NCBI GenBank assembly: GCA_963663495.1
Contig: OY760427.1
Location: 4,340,001 to 4,404,000 of the forward strand
Direction of reading: 5' to 3'
Length of the DNA: 64,000 nt
Source of the DNA: G963663495 sp963663495
GTDB taxonomy: Bacteria > Bacteroidota > Rhodothermia > Rhodothermales > Bin80
Of this stretch, positions 1-8,979 are shown piece by piece; the stretch's first letter is position 1; each line of letters starts with the position of its first letter. A program made the position numbers and the translations under genes. The notes beneath the pieces were generated by a model. It was not told where the DNA came from. It saw only the letters and a program-made list of their open reading frames with translations, and did no database searches.

Positions 1-732
1 CGCCTGGCCCTGCCATCCGGCTTAAATATCCGATTGGAAGGGTATTATAAGGCTCTCTTGCGATTGTACCGGATTGACTATCCTCGCCTTTTTCAGCCAG
101 ACGACGGGGATACCATTTTCCGCGACCGGGAATTGATCACAGACCAGAATGGATTTGCTGAAGAGTCGCACGGACGAGCCTATGGATTCTCCTCTGATCT
201 GTCTTATTCGTTTCGCAGGGCGAAGGCGGGATGGCAACACACATGGAGTATCTCGGAGCGCGAATACGAATTTCGTGGTGGCGATCTGCGGACGGAGCCA
301 GTACCATGGGGGGTACCACATCAAAGCCATATTTACGCCGGCTTTGTACCCTCGCCCATGGTGCAACTCGGACTCCACTGGCACGGCAGCTGGGGACGTA
401 CATGGGGGTTCAGGACGGCATACTACGACCTTCTAGGCATGGATGTTAACCAGCCATTGGTACTCAGTGGCTACGATTTTCGTAACCCTACAGCTCGCTC
501 CCATCAGTTGCCGGCCATTCGCCAGATGGACCTTTCGGTTGCTGTCACAACTAGCATCAGGTCCGCCAAAATCATTGCACAGGCTGACTTGATCAATGTC
601 AGAAACCGAAGAAACGTGGCGCACTATGTGCTCGCGGAAACTGATCGCGGGGAGGCTGGCTCTACCGTTGACAGGCAGAATCGCTATCTGCTCGGTCGCG
701 CATTTGTTTTTTCACTGCGCGTACAGCTGTAA
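1..732 (+). CDS. TonB-dependent receptor, C-terminal part (5' end outside window)
   Basis: The frame is open from base 1 to the TAA at 730-732, so this is the 3' end of a longer gene. The ~243 residues are rich in alternating aromatic and polar residues, as in outer-membrane barrel strands. The end resembles the last strands of TonB-dependent receptors: an 'ADLINVRNRRNVAHYVL' segment like the receptor motif before the final strands, then a last strand ending in F-x-F-x-L-x-V-x-L. Such receptors import siderophores, cobalamin or glycans using the TonB-ExbBD complex. The plug and TonB box lie outside the window, so the substrate cannot be judged. It converges on the NfeD gene with a 6-bp gap. 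Confidence 0.6.
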   Translation, partial: RLALPSGLNIRLEGYYKALLRLYRIDYPRLFQPDDGDTIFRDRELITDQNGFAEESHGRAYGFSSDLSYSFRRAKAGWQHTWSISEREYEFRGGDLRTEPVPWGVPHQSHIYAGFVPSPMVQLGLHWHGSWGRTWGFRTAYYDLLGMDVNQPLVLSGYDFRNPTARSHQLPAIRQMDLSVAVTTSIRSAKIIAQADLINVRNRRNVAHYVLAETDRGEAGSTVDRQNRYLLGRAFVFSLRVQL

Positions 733-738
733 GGATGC

Positions 739-1233
739 CTAATCCTCCGCTACAGCGGCATCCAGCCGCGCAATGTAGCGACGACGATCCATCGCCACTA
801 CCCGGACCTTGCTGCCGCGCGCGATAAACTCCCCTTGGGTAACCACTTCAATGCGGTCTCCGTTGATCTCTACAATACCGGTTGGACGCAATGGGGTAAA
901 TGCGACGCCTGATTTTCCCAAGTGGCGCGCGCGTCGGGCCTGTTCGCGTGCAGCAGCATCCTCATCGCGGCGCAGACTGGTAGACAGTACGAAGCGGTTC
1001 CATGCCCCGGTTGACCAAAGCACGTAACCTAGAAGGCCTGCCGATGCGAGTGCTCCAACCAGCGCCAGCGTACCACTTACAAGCCCGGATTCGCTGTATA
1101 CATACCCCACGGCAAACGCAATCAGAAGCGCACCCAGCATTCCGACTACATTGAATCCCGGGATGAGATAAACCTCGACCAGGATGAGAACCAAGCCCGA
1201 GCCAATTAGCAGTACAGGGATGATCCAAGTCAC
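739..1233 (-). CDS. NfeD-like membrane protein (short form)
   Basis: A 164-residue protein. The first ~80 residues hold about three hydrophobic helices, starting with a segment containing IPVLLIGSGLVLILVEVYLI. The last ~60 residues form the small OB-fold NfeD domain, recognisable by the 'GKSGVAFTPLRPTGIVEI' segment and a following 'GEFIARGSKVRVV'. Short NfeD proteins sit beside SPFH/stomatin proteins or ClpP-class NfeD proteases and are thought to help in membrane quality control. Here the gene lies 3 bp downstream of the long NfeD protease, so the two are probably co-transcribed. No SPFH gene is visible next to them. Confidence 0.85.
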   Translation of the reverse strand: MTWIIPVLLIGSGLVLILVEVYLIPGFNVVGMLGALLIAFAVGYVYSESGLVSGTLALVGALASAGLLGYVLWSTGAWNRFVLSTSLRRDEDAAAREQARRARHLGKSGVAFTPLRPTGIVEINGDRIEVVTQGEFIARGSKVRVVAMDRRRYIARLDAAVAED

Positions 1234-1236
1234 CAG

Positions 1237-2655
1237 CTAAACCGTTGTCTCGTCTGAGTTCCTGACTTCCCGCACTTCCACACGGCTACCCCGAACATCT
1301 ACAACATGTACCAGGGTCTTCTCCGTTATGTATTCCCCGGCAGTGATGACATCAATCCGGATTCCATCCAAATCCATTACTCCAGAGGGACGTAGCGGGG
1401 TGATAGCATGACCGGTTCTGCCAAGATACTCCACATGCGATTCCGCCGACGTATAGCCCTCACTGCTGGTCAGTTCGGGAGCAAGCACCAATCGATTCAG
1501 GCCGCTGTTCTTCGAAAGCGTTCGCCCGAGAATCATGCCCACGACAACCAGCATGGCCATTGTGGCTGCTATTGTTGCCACAGCAGGCGTTAGCGCACCC
1601 AAGGGAGGAAATGCGAAGCCCACATTACCAACCAGTGACACCATGAGAGCGCCAATTACCAGCACAATTCCAGAGAGTCCGGCGATTCCGAATCCTGGCA
1701 AAACAAATATCTCCACAACTATCAAGCCGACTCCGAGCACGAATACCAGCACCTCCCATACTTCAACAAGTCCCAGAAGATAATGGGGCGCGAAGAACAG
1801 CGAAGCTCCCACCAATGCCATCAGGCCTGCAAATCCTACACCCGGGGTTTGTAACTCGAAGTACAACCCTCCAAGCATCATCAGCATTAGTAGCGATTGC
1901 AGAACTGGCGACCCCAGAAACCGAAGCACGCGTTCCGCCGCTGTCTCTCGGTGTGCTACTACTGCAGTCGCAGGGAGGCCGAATGCTTCCAGCACTTCCG
2001 CAACCGAGGGTAAGATTCGGTCAGCTACACCTAGCCGTACAGCCTCCTCTGATGAAAGGGTCAGCACCTTGCCGGCCTCCGAAACGCCATCTACCTCAAG
2101 TGAGGGATCTACCATTGATTCGGCTATCGCGGGATCACGTCCGTTCGCCTCTGCGGTTGAGCGCATCAGGCCTCGCATGTAACTCTGGTACTTGTCAGGC
2201 GCCGCATCCCCGCCAGTACCTTCCACTACTGTCGCAGCACCAATAGACGCACCCGGTACCATCACGATGCGATCCGCTGCGTATGAAATCAATGCCCCCG
2301 CACTTGCAGCATTCTTATCTATGAACGCCACAACAGGCACCGGGGAGTCCAAAAGATCTTGGCGAATGCGGTCTGCAGCATCAACAAGCCCCCCGAACGT
2401 GTCTATATCCAGCACAACAATGGAGGCGGACTCGCCATCCGCATCCCCTAGCGCTCTTTCAATGTACCTTGCTAAGGCATTATCTATCATCCCGGATACC
2501 GGAACTACAAATGCCGGTCCCGTTCCGATATCGTCAAAAGTCAACGGCTTGGGAGTGCGATCCTGCGCATGGGCAACACCGGCAGCGCACAGTACGAGCA
2601 CCCCGGCAATCCAAGAACATCCCCTCATTAAACACTTAACGGCTTTACGTAGCAA
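1237..2655 (-). CDS. Membrane-bound ClpP-class serine protease, NfeD family
   Basis: A 472-residue protein with a cleavable-looking signal peptide (residues ~1-30, ending AHA-QD), a ClpP-like serine protease domain (~45-230), about four membrane helices (~245-390) and a C-terminal NfeD OB domain (~400-465, again with a TPLRPSG segment). By analogy with the archaeal protease PH1510, the nucleophile should be Ser118 in 'NAASAGA' and the general base Lys155 in 'DKYQSYMR'; this assignment is inferred. Family members cleave hydrophobic stretches of stomatin-like proteins. The gene is transcribed just ahead of the short NfeD gene. Confidence 0.88.
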   Translation of the reverse strand: MLRKAVKCLMRGCSWIAGVLVLCAAGVAHAQDRTPKPLTFDDIGTGPAFVVPVSGMIDNALARYIERALGDADGESASIVVLDIDTFGGLVDAADRIRQDLLDSPVPVVAFIDKNAASAGALISYAADRIVMVPGASIGAATVVEGTGGDAAPDKYQSYMRGLMRSTAEANGRDPAIAESMVDPSLEVDGVSEAGKVLTLSSEEAVRLGVADRILPSVAEVLEAFGLPATAVVAHRETAAERVLRFLGSPVLQSLLMLMMLGGLYFELQTPGVGFAGLMALVGASLFFAPHYLLGLVEVWEVLVFVLGVGLIVVEIFVLPGFGIAGLSGIVLVIGALMVSLVGNVGFAFPPLGALTPAVATIAATMAMLVVVGMILGRTLSKNSGLNRLVLAPELTSSEGYTSAESHVEYLGRTGHAITPLRPSGVMDLDGIRIDVITAGEYITEKTLVHVVDVRGSRVEVREVRNSDETTV

Positions 2656-2688
2656 AGTACAAACTACGAAAATACAAGGGCGCAGGGT

Positions 2689-3300
2689 TCAGCTTCCAGT
2701 AAGCAACTCCGCCAGTACCATCTGATAGGCAATGTGCTTGCGCCGCATCTCCAGAACCCGGAAGTAGTTCTGCATCAATTCCTTGAACTGGTGGTGCGTC
2801 CAATAATTCAAATGGCTCGGATCACTACACATCCCAACCAGCCTGAAAATACGATTAGCTATCCTGAAATACGGTTCGCGAGGCACCGATATAACAACAT
2901 AGCGTCTCGTAACCCGCTTCATCTCCAATAGCGCGCGTGCATAATTCTCCACATGCTCCAGTGACTGGCAGCAGAGGACCAAGTCAAAGGATTTGTCAGA
3001 AAATGGCAGCTTCAGCAAATTGCCTTCACGGAATTGAGCTGAAGGACAACGTAGGCGTGCCTCTTTGATGGCCTCGCCTACGACGTCTACACCGGTAATC
3101 TTCAGCTTCGGATTACGATGAGCCAGGAAGGCCGTGATAAAACCTTCTCCGCAGCCTGCGTCCAGGATGCTGTTCGCTCCGGTACCTTCAATCAATTGGT
3201 GAAGTGTTCCCATAACTGCATCAAGATGCCACCTAGAAATACGATCTGTCCTCTCGTGCTTTGCTTTGTTCGGCGACTGCCAGGCGGAAGATATAGCCAC
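2689..3300 (-). CDS. Class I SAM-dependent methyltransferase
   Basis: A 203-residue protein with a Methyltransf_11-type Rossmann fold. Motif I is 'ILDAGCGEGFI', the acidic end of strand 2 is 'ITGVDVV', and motif IV is 'FDLVLCCQSLEHV'. The substrate cannot be read from the sequence. Related proteins act on quinones, lipids or small metabolites. It lies 20 bp downstream of the L,D-transpeptidase gene on the same strand and 33 bp upstream of the NfeD protease gene, so it belongs to the same leftward gene group. There is no signal peptide, so it should be cytoplasmic. Confidence 0.8.
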   Translation of the reverse strand: MAISSAWQSPNKAKHERTDRISRWHLDAVMGTLHQLIEGTGANSILDAGCGEGFITAFLAHRNPKLKITGVDVVGEAIKEARLRCPSAQFREGNLLKLPFSDKSFDLVLCCQSLEHVENYARALLEMKRVTRRYVVISVPREPYFRIANRIFRLVGMCSDPSHLNYWTHHQFKELMQNYFRVLEMRRKHIAYQMVLAELLTGS

Positions 3301-3320
3301 GATGACCTTGTGCGTAGTAT

Positions 3321-4076
3321 CTATTTCTCAATAACGACGGGCGTACCAACAGCCACACGGTCCCACAGCAGGTCCATATCCTCGTTGCGGATGGCCACGC
3401 ATCCTTGTGTCCAGTTGATGGACTTCCCGGTGCCATCGCCATGAATTTCGATCATGCCACCAAGCGGTGTAGACATTGGAGGCTCGCCCAATACGTTCGA
3501 TGCCTGCATTATGGCCTCGTACTGACGCCTACTGATAATCCCATCACGCAAACCCCTTTCTGCGTCTTCAGCGTTTGGATAATTCAACACGAATGCTTTA
3601 TAAAATTGGCTTCTACTATTTTTCCTGACCACATGGAACGCGCCTTCTGGAGTGCGCCAGTCGTCCGGGTTGTTGGCCGATCCCCGCCTCAGCTTGTCAG
3701 AGTAGGCATTGAACCCAAAATCCGCCGTAATCTGCAGCTCCAACTCCAGACCTCTGTAAAGATACACACGTTTTTGTGACTTTGACACACGGATCCACTG
3801 ATTGGACAAATGTTTCGACTTAACATATCCATGTGCGCTATCCTGGGTCCGAATCCTTTTCCATCCATCTACCTCGTCTATCACAAACACCGGCTCCATA
3901 AACCCCAAACGCACGTAAGGGCGCTTGCCATCAGCATCCAAGTATACGACCGCTCCACGCTTTAGCGAATAGTACATCGCCTCCTCCAGATCTGCGCCGT
4001 TTTGCGCAGGCACATCCAATGGAAGCGTAATCGCAACCGATAGGCTGGCGTATACGGCGACAGCCCGTAAGGTCAT
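3321..4076 (-). CDS. L,D-transpeptidase family protein (YkuD domain)
   Basis: A 251-residue protein with a signal peptide (~1-25, ending VPAQN), an SH3-like segment (~35-90, 'DGWKRIRTQDSAHGYVKSKH') and a C-terminal YkuD domain. The catalytic region has the conserved 'EIHGDG' histidine motif and then 'TQGCVAIRNEDMD', in which the Cys is the predicted nucleophile. The form is closest to the YafK/ErfK-like group. Such enzymes act in the periplasm on peptidoglycan, making 3-3 crosslinks or attaching or removing lipoproteins. The start codon overlaps the fabI stop by 4 bp, which indicates translational coupling. Confidence 0.85.
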   Translation of the reverse strand: MTLRAVAVYASLSVAITLPLDVPAQNGADLEEAMYYSLKRGAVVYLDADGKRPYVRLGFMEPVFVIDEVDGWKRIRTQDSAHGYVKSKHLSNQWIRVSKSQKRVYLYRGLELELQITADFGFNAYSDKLRRGSANNPDDWRTPEGAFHVVRKNSRSQFYKAFVLNYPNAEDAERGLRDGIISRRQYEAIMQASNVLGEPPMSTPLGGMIEIHGDGTGKSINWTQGCVAIRNEDMDLLWDRVAVGTPVVIEK

Positions 4077-4897
4077 TCTTCCGACTTAATCATCTCCGCA
4101 ACAAGTTCCTCAGAAATCCCGGCAGAACTGAATCCGCCATCGTGGTAGAGGGTCTGCATTGTTACCATGCGTGTTAGATCACTCAACAAACTTACGGTAT
4201 AGTCTCCGCAGCTTGCAGCATCCGCGTTGCCGAGCGGTGACATACGATCACCAAACTCGAACATGGCATCAAATCCTTCAATCCCGCTCCCGGCCGTAGT
4301 TCGGGTCGGACTTTGCGATATGCTGTTGACTCGTATTCCCCGGCTCCCCAGAACCGCGCCCCAAGTACGGACAATACTCTCCAACAGCGCCTTAGCATCT
4401 CCCATTTCCGAATACCGCGTGAATGCTCGCTGCGCCCCAATGTACGAGAGGGTAACAATAGAGGCGCCATCGGCTATCGTCTCCGATTCCACGGCGTGGT
4501 GGATTATTCGGTGGAGGCTGATGGCGGAAATTTCAAGTGTCTTCCTGTACCAGTCATACTTCAGCCTTTCGTACGGCACTCTCTTACGGACGTTGACGCC
4601 CATCCCGATCGCGTGTACGATAAAGTCAATTTGGCCGTAATGCTCCTTGAGCCTTGTACACAACGCGGCCACATCCTCGTCGCTGGTAGCGTCTGCCCAC
4701 AGTACTGGACTAGAGGTCATTTCCGCCAATGTCGTAAGCGAACCCAGTCGTCGGGCCACAGGTGCATTAGAGAGTGCAAACCGGGCCCCGGCCCTATGCG
4801 CAGCTTCCGCGATCGCCCAAGCGATACTATGCTTATTCAGGGCTCCAAAGATTACCCCCTTCTTGCCATCAAGAAGCTGATGCGTGATCGTGGTCAT
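4073..4897 (-). CDS. fabI: Enoyl-[acyl-carrier-protein] reductase (NADH), FabI type
   Basis: FabI catalyses the last reductive step of each fatty-acid elongation cycle. The frame is open further upstream, but the ATG at 4897 gives the usual FabI N-terminus, a short lead into 'GKKGVIFGALNKHSIAWAIA', so I use that start (274 residues). The catalytic pair has the FabI spacing Tyr-x6-Lys: Y162 and K169 in 'RYSEMGDAKA', preceded by 'SYIGAQRA' with a second conserved Tyr. 'RVNSISQSPTRTTAGSGI' matches the substrate-binding loop. It lies between a suhB-like gene (7-bp gap) and the L,D-transpeptidase gene (4-bp overlap). Confidence 0.93.
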   Translation of the reverse strand: MTTITHQLLDGKKGVIFGALNKHSIAWAIAEAAHRAGARFALSNAPVARRLGSLTTLAEMTSSPVLWADATSDEDVAALCTRLKEHYGQIDFIVHAIGMGVNVRKRVPYERLKYDWYRKTLEISAISLHRIIHHAVESETIADGASIVTLSYIGAQRAFTRYSEMGDAKALLESIVRTWGAVLGSRGIRVNSISQSPTRTTAGSGIEGFDAMFEFGDRMSPLGNADAASCGDYTVSLLSDLTRMVTMQTLYHDGGFSSAGISEELVAEMIKSEE

Positions 4898-4904
4898 AAA
4901 ACAG

Positions 4905-5741
4905 TTAGTGTGCCTGCGCCATCGAACTGCGCAGAGGTTCAATTATACCCATCATGCCCTGATGTACACGGCCGTTTGATGCCAGCACTTGGGTACCAGA
5001 GTACGGGCGCAATTCATCGTTATAATCCGTAACTCGACCACCAGCTTCTTCAACAAGAAGAATTCCAGCTGTGACATCCCACGGGCGCAAATCTATTTCA
5101 ACAAAAGCTTCGTAGCTACCGCGAGCAACATATGCCAAGTCAATAGAGGCGGCGCCCATCCGCCTGACACCGCGCGTCGCTACCATGCATCGGTGCAGTG
5201 AGACTAGGTAGGCTTCCACATGCGCAAAGTTGCGGTACGGCAATCCGGTAGCCACCACGGCTTGGGACAGCGGGGCGCGCCGGCTGACTTTCAATACATG
5301 CCCGTTCATGGTAGCACCACTCCCGCGTCGCGCGATAAACAAGTCCTCTGATGGGACATCTAGTACCACACCCACCTCTGATCGGCCGTTTCGTTGCAGC
5401 GCGATACTGACCGCATACGGCGGTAGATCGTGAGCGAAGTTCGTAGTGCCGTCCAACGGATCAACGATCCAGCAAAATTCCTCCGCCGGTACGTCTTCTG
5501 CGCCTTCCTCAGCGTGTATTCCCCACCCGGGGAAATGCTTCTGGAGTCGGCGCACGATGACGGCCTGCGCGGCCTCGTCGGTGTCCGTGATCAGATCGCT
5601 CGTGGCCTTTTCACGAACGCAGACCTGCCTCCTGCCCTCGCGGATCACTTCTGCGGCTTCCTGTGCGGCAGCGATGGCTTGTTGCTCTGCTTTGGAAAAA
5701 AGCACGGAAATGGTTGATTTCAGATGCCGACACACAGACAT
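4905..5741 (-). CDS. Inositol monophosphatase family protein (SuhB-like)
   Basis: A Mg-dependent phosphatase of the IMPase/FBPase superfamily. Signature 1 is 'WIVDPLDGTTNFAHDLP' and signature 2 is 'PWDVTAGILLVEEAGG'. The upstream metal ligands sit in 'ITDTDEAAQ' and 'HAEEGAE'. I chose the ATG at 5741 because a G-rich run lies ~9 bases upstream and the length (278 residues) then suits the family. A GTG at 5786 is also possible. Substrates in this family include inositol-1-phosphate, fructose-1,6-bisphosphate and PAP, and the sequence does not decide among them. It is the first clear gene of the leftward group ending with the NfeD genes. Confidence 0.85.
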   Translation of the reverse strand: MSVCRHLKSTISVLFSKAEQQAIAAAQEAAEVIREGRRQVCVREKATSDLITDTDEAAQAVIVRRLQKHFPGWGIHAEEGAEDVPAEEFCWIVDPLDGTTNFAHDLPPYAVSIALQRNGRSEVGVVLDVPSEDLFIARRGSGATMNGHVLKVSRRAPLSQAVVATGLPYRNFAHVEAYLVSLHRCMVATRGVRRMGAASIDLAYVARGSYEAFVEIDLRPWDVTAGILLVEEAGGRVTDYNDELRPYSGTQVLASNGRVHQGMMGIIEPLRSSMAQAH

Positions 5742-6175
5742 ACGAACGCGACCCCCTGCTACGAATTTGTATGCCTGCAAGTTCACAGCACATTCAATCG
5801 AATCAAGGTAGAGTCAATAAACCCTCCAGCATGGGATAGCCTCTCCATCAGCGGATTAATAGCTTGCAGTGGTGGGAACGGTCGCGTAGCATAAGCGACA
5901 AAGTCTGCCATTATTACTGATGTGGCAGTCCGCGAACGGATCACCGCCAACCCATCTTGCTGTAGATACGCATACCGTCCATTCGCAGCACTCCAGCCTA
6001 GTAATATTCGCCTTGATCTAGTAGGCCGTCAGGCTGTGTGGTGCATCGCGCAGCTGCAAGTACTGCTGAACCGAACTCCTAAATACAACACCGTGCTCCT
6101 GTTCCGCATGGTAGGCCTGCCTACCCTTTTATATTACCTCCTGACTATTGCCTACTTATCTGTTAGTTCACCGGC
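5742..6175. other. Upstream region of suhB-like gene; no confident gene
   Basis: I see no confident gene in this ~430-bp stretch. On the minus strand an open frame of ~79 codons ends in a TGA at 5783-5785, directly overlapping the alternative GTG start of the suhB-like gene. It has a short internal ORF beginning MADFVAYATRPFPPLQ but shows no recognisable family. It could be the last remnant of a gene cut by the mobile-element debris to the right. The border of that debris is somewhere between here and 6176. Confidence 0.3.
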
Positions 6176-6625
6176 ATGTGGGTGCAGCATCAGATACTTT
6201 CCACGCTTCGCGGCGCAGAACCGACCTTGCAGTGTATTCTGGAGGTACATGGTGACAAGAGTCGCACCGCAGTCAGTCGCATTGTTTGCGAGCAATACCG
6301 CTTTATGGATGCTCGCGGGCGGCCGCAGTGGGCCGGATGCTTGAAAGCGCTACGTACGCTGGAGGCAGAGAACAAGATTGTACTGCCTGTTTCGCAGCGG
6401 ACTGGTCGGATTGCCGGGCCGCGTTTGTTGGAAGCTCCGGTGGATGTACCGGATACGGTGGGTGAGGTCGAAGATCTTGAGGTCGTGCTGGTCTCCGACC
6501 GCGATGCTACCACGATCTGGAATACGCTGATGACCAAGGAGCATCCCCGCGGTTTGAAGACCGTTGTGGGGGCCCAGGTGCGATACGTGTTTCAGAGTGC
6601 GCATGGGATACTGGGCGTGTGCTAA
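6176..6625 (+). pseudogene. Truncated DruA-domain (DUF4338) transposase N-terminus
   Basis: A 149-residue ORF that aligns along its whole length with the first ~153 residues of the DruA-IS4 fusion transposase at 15141-17450. Shared blocks include 'MDARGRPQ' against 'VDARGEPQ', 'VPDTVGEVEDLEV' against 'LPDTVHGVRGLTI', and 'WNTLMTKEHPRGLKTVVGAQ' against 'WNTLLHFEHPRRTTTFVGAQ'. Similarity stops at 'SAHGILG' (about base 6620), after which the frame ends by chance. The rest of the DruA domain and the whole DDE transposase are missing. It is a diverged relative rather than a copy of the nearby element. The truncation point adjoins the IS66 remnant. Confidence 0.8.
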
Positions 6626-6926
6626 GAAGACAAAAGGAGGTCAAATATGATTTGATGTTCGAGTAGTCATGCTATGTAAAGGATGGAGGTAGGCCCTCCA
6701 GAGCCGCTGTACAGGCGGAGTCTCTAAACCGCCGGCTGCGTATCCGTCCGGTGAAGTACATTATAACCGAGGGTATTTACTCTCTCAATTAGAGTAAGTT
6801 AGAGCGCGGTTCGAAGGTTTATAGGCTAGCGTCGGTTGGGTGTGCAGGTGTCACGTACCAAACAGCGTATTCGCAGACCCGTACACGGATCTATCGGATG
6901 ACCCGGGCGCGCCTGTTTAGGGGCTC
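6626..6926. other. Non-coding stretch between DruA fragment and IS66 gene
   Basis: Nothing convincing is seen in these 300 bp. This should contain the left boundary of the IS66 element, but I could not match terminal inverted repeats between here and the region upstream of 8585. A T-loop-like GGTTCGAAGG near 6808 does not belong to any foldable tRNA. Confidence 0.4.
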
Positions 6927-8585
6927 CTATGCCGCTTTCTTGACGGTAGCTTGCTGCAAGTCCCGACTAGCTTTCCAATGATGGGGCAAGAGTTCAGCCA
7001 TGCGGTCGGCAGGATGTGTCGGAAGACGGCGTAGTACGTCGGTAAGCCATTCAATCGGGTTTGTCGATTGCAACTTGCATGTGGCAAAAAGAGCGTACAG
7101 TACTGCGGACCGCTGCGCTGCCGCATGCGATCCCGCAAACAGATGGTTTTTTCGACCAAGCGCAATCGCCCGCATCTGGTTCTCGACCAGATTGTTATCA
7201 ATCTCAACCTTACCGTCTTCCAGGTAACAAGCCAGCTTCTCCCACCTGTTGAGCATGTACCCCACGGCCTCATCCCATCCCGCACTCGGCCGGTGCTCAC
7301 GACTCTCCTCAAGCCATGGCTTCAACTTCTCCAGTACCGGCCGTGCCTCCTCCTGTCGTACCTCCACACGCCGAGCCGGACCAGCTCCCTCCTTACGCAA
7401 CCCACGCTCTATCGCATACAACTGCCGGATTTCCTCCATTACATGGCGCACCTTCTTGGGCTCCTTTTTCCTGCAGTCATAAAACTTGCGACGCGCATGC
7501 GCCATACATCCAAACAGCGTTATCCCGCCCCGCGTACCAAACGCATCGTACACCACATACCCGTCGGTTTGCATCGCCCCTCTATATCCGCGCAAGAATT
7601 CCCGCGGTCCAGCGCGCGCACGGCTCGGGCTGTAATCCATCATCACCACCTTCGCCCGCGGTGCCAAGTATACCCAAAGATAGCCGCGATGCGTCTTTCC
7701 TTCGTTTTTCTTCCCTTTCTTCTTCGGCTTTTGCACCGGGAACGTTGTCTCATCCACCTGCAAATACCCGCTACGAAGCACCTCCTTACGCAACGCATCT
7801 CCTAACGGACCCAGATACGTCGCTACCTTCGCAATCCAATCCCCCATTGTAGCAGCCGATAGCTTCACGCCATGGCGCTGAAACTTCTTCCGCAGCCGGT
7901 ATAGCGGCATATGATCGACATATTTGGCTACCGCCAAATACGCCAACAACCCCGGACCCGCCTTCCCCTTCGGTATGACACGCTTCGGCAACGGCGCTAT
8001 GACCACCCCCTTGCGAGGCTCCTTGCAGACAACGTACTTCGGCCGCACAATCCGTACTACCCTCGTGAAGCCCGGCACATATTCCAGGTACTTCGTTACT
8101 TCCTCGCCGATGTACTTCATACCCGCGGTGCTGCCCTCCGGCTCAAGGCGGATCACCTCTCTGGGCAAATGGTCCGGAATCGGCCCGCGCACCGGCTTGT
8201 TCTTCCCACGCCGCTTGCGCTTTACCAGGTCGTACTCCTCCTCCTCGGGCTCAACAGCTACTGGTTCCTCTCCAAACAACCGGCCTTGCTGCGCATTGTC
8301 CGCCGGCGTGTAACGCTCACTCTTTTTGCCTCAGAGTAGGCGATACGCTTGTTCCAACCTGTCTTCCAGATGGCTAATCTTCGCAGCCTGATCGGCAATT
8401 GCCGCAGCCAAATCGGCAATTGTCGCAGCCTGATCCGCGTTGTTCTTGGATAGACGATCGGCTTTTTTCTCCAAGCGACGGACCTGTTTTCGCAGATCCC
8501 TGTTCTCAGCCTCTTGGTTTCTTAGCCTCTGAAAAAGGGCTTCACCGGCAGGAGAAGAGGGGGAGAAAGATGCCTTGGACCGCAT
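6927..8585 (-). pseudogene. IS66-family transposase (TnpC) with in-frame stop
   Basis: Two ORFs, 8585-8331 and 8279-6927, are in the same frame and separated by one TGA codon at 8331-8333. Together they would encode ~552 residues, the normal size for IS66 TnpC. The N-terminal part is a coiled coil (~residues 20-80). The TGA falls in 'RLL-stop-GKKSERY', the family's conserved L-L-F/W-G-R/K-K-S-E motif. Downstream are the DDE segments: 'LQVDETTF', 'MQTDGYVVYDAF' and 'VEIDNNLVENQMRAIALGRK', the last followed by the 'HLFAGSHAAAQRSA' signature. IS66 elements normally also carry tnpA and tnpB; neither is present here. The element is probably immobile unless helped in trans. Confidence 0.9.
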
Positions 8586-8979
8586 AGTCCATGTACATCT
8601 GCGTCCTCCACAATGTTCCGGTTCTTCTCCCCAAAACCCATGTTTTTTGTCCCAAAAGACGCTGATTGCTGCCTGCATTCAGGCGCCTGGACGATAAGCT
8701 GCACACCACTCCGAAATTCCCATATCGGCACACCAAACCCGGCGTATAATCACCTTGCACTAAGCTCTACAAGCGGACTACGCAGACCAATGCTAAGCCC
8801 GCTACCATGACCTTTACCGTACGGATACGTCCTGCACGTACCGAAACAGCACTTTTAGGCCCGAACAGGGTACGACATGAATATTGCAGGTTGAGCTTTC
8901 TGTGGACCCAGATGCGTGCAAATGCGTGCAAGCTTGGCCAGTCCGGCTCAGTCATCGCAACCGGTTTGCTAATAACCAT
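8586..8979. other. Region upstream of IS66 transposase; no gene seen
   Basis: A 394-bp stretch with no supported gene. It should hold the right end of the IS66 remnant and the promoter of the rightward gene at 8980. An extended ORF runs through it into the 8980 gene, but the signal-peptide position argues that translation starts at 8980. Confidence 0.4.

Noticed and set aside
6790..6830. Possible tRNA because of a GGTTCGAAGG T-loop-like motif
   Set aside because: No acceptor, D or anticodon arm can be paired around it on either strand.
8331..8333. TGA as a recoded sense codon
   Set aside because: TGA is used as a normal stop in intact genes of this window, such as secY (54012-54014) and the gene ending at 9663, so a reassigned code is excluded. 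A simple nonsense mutation is the easier reading.
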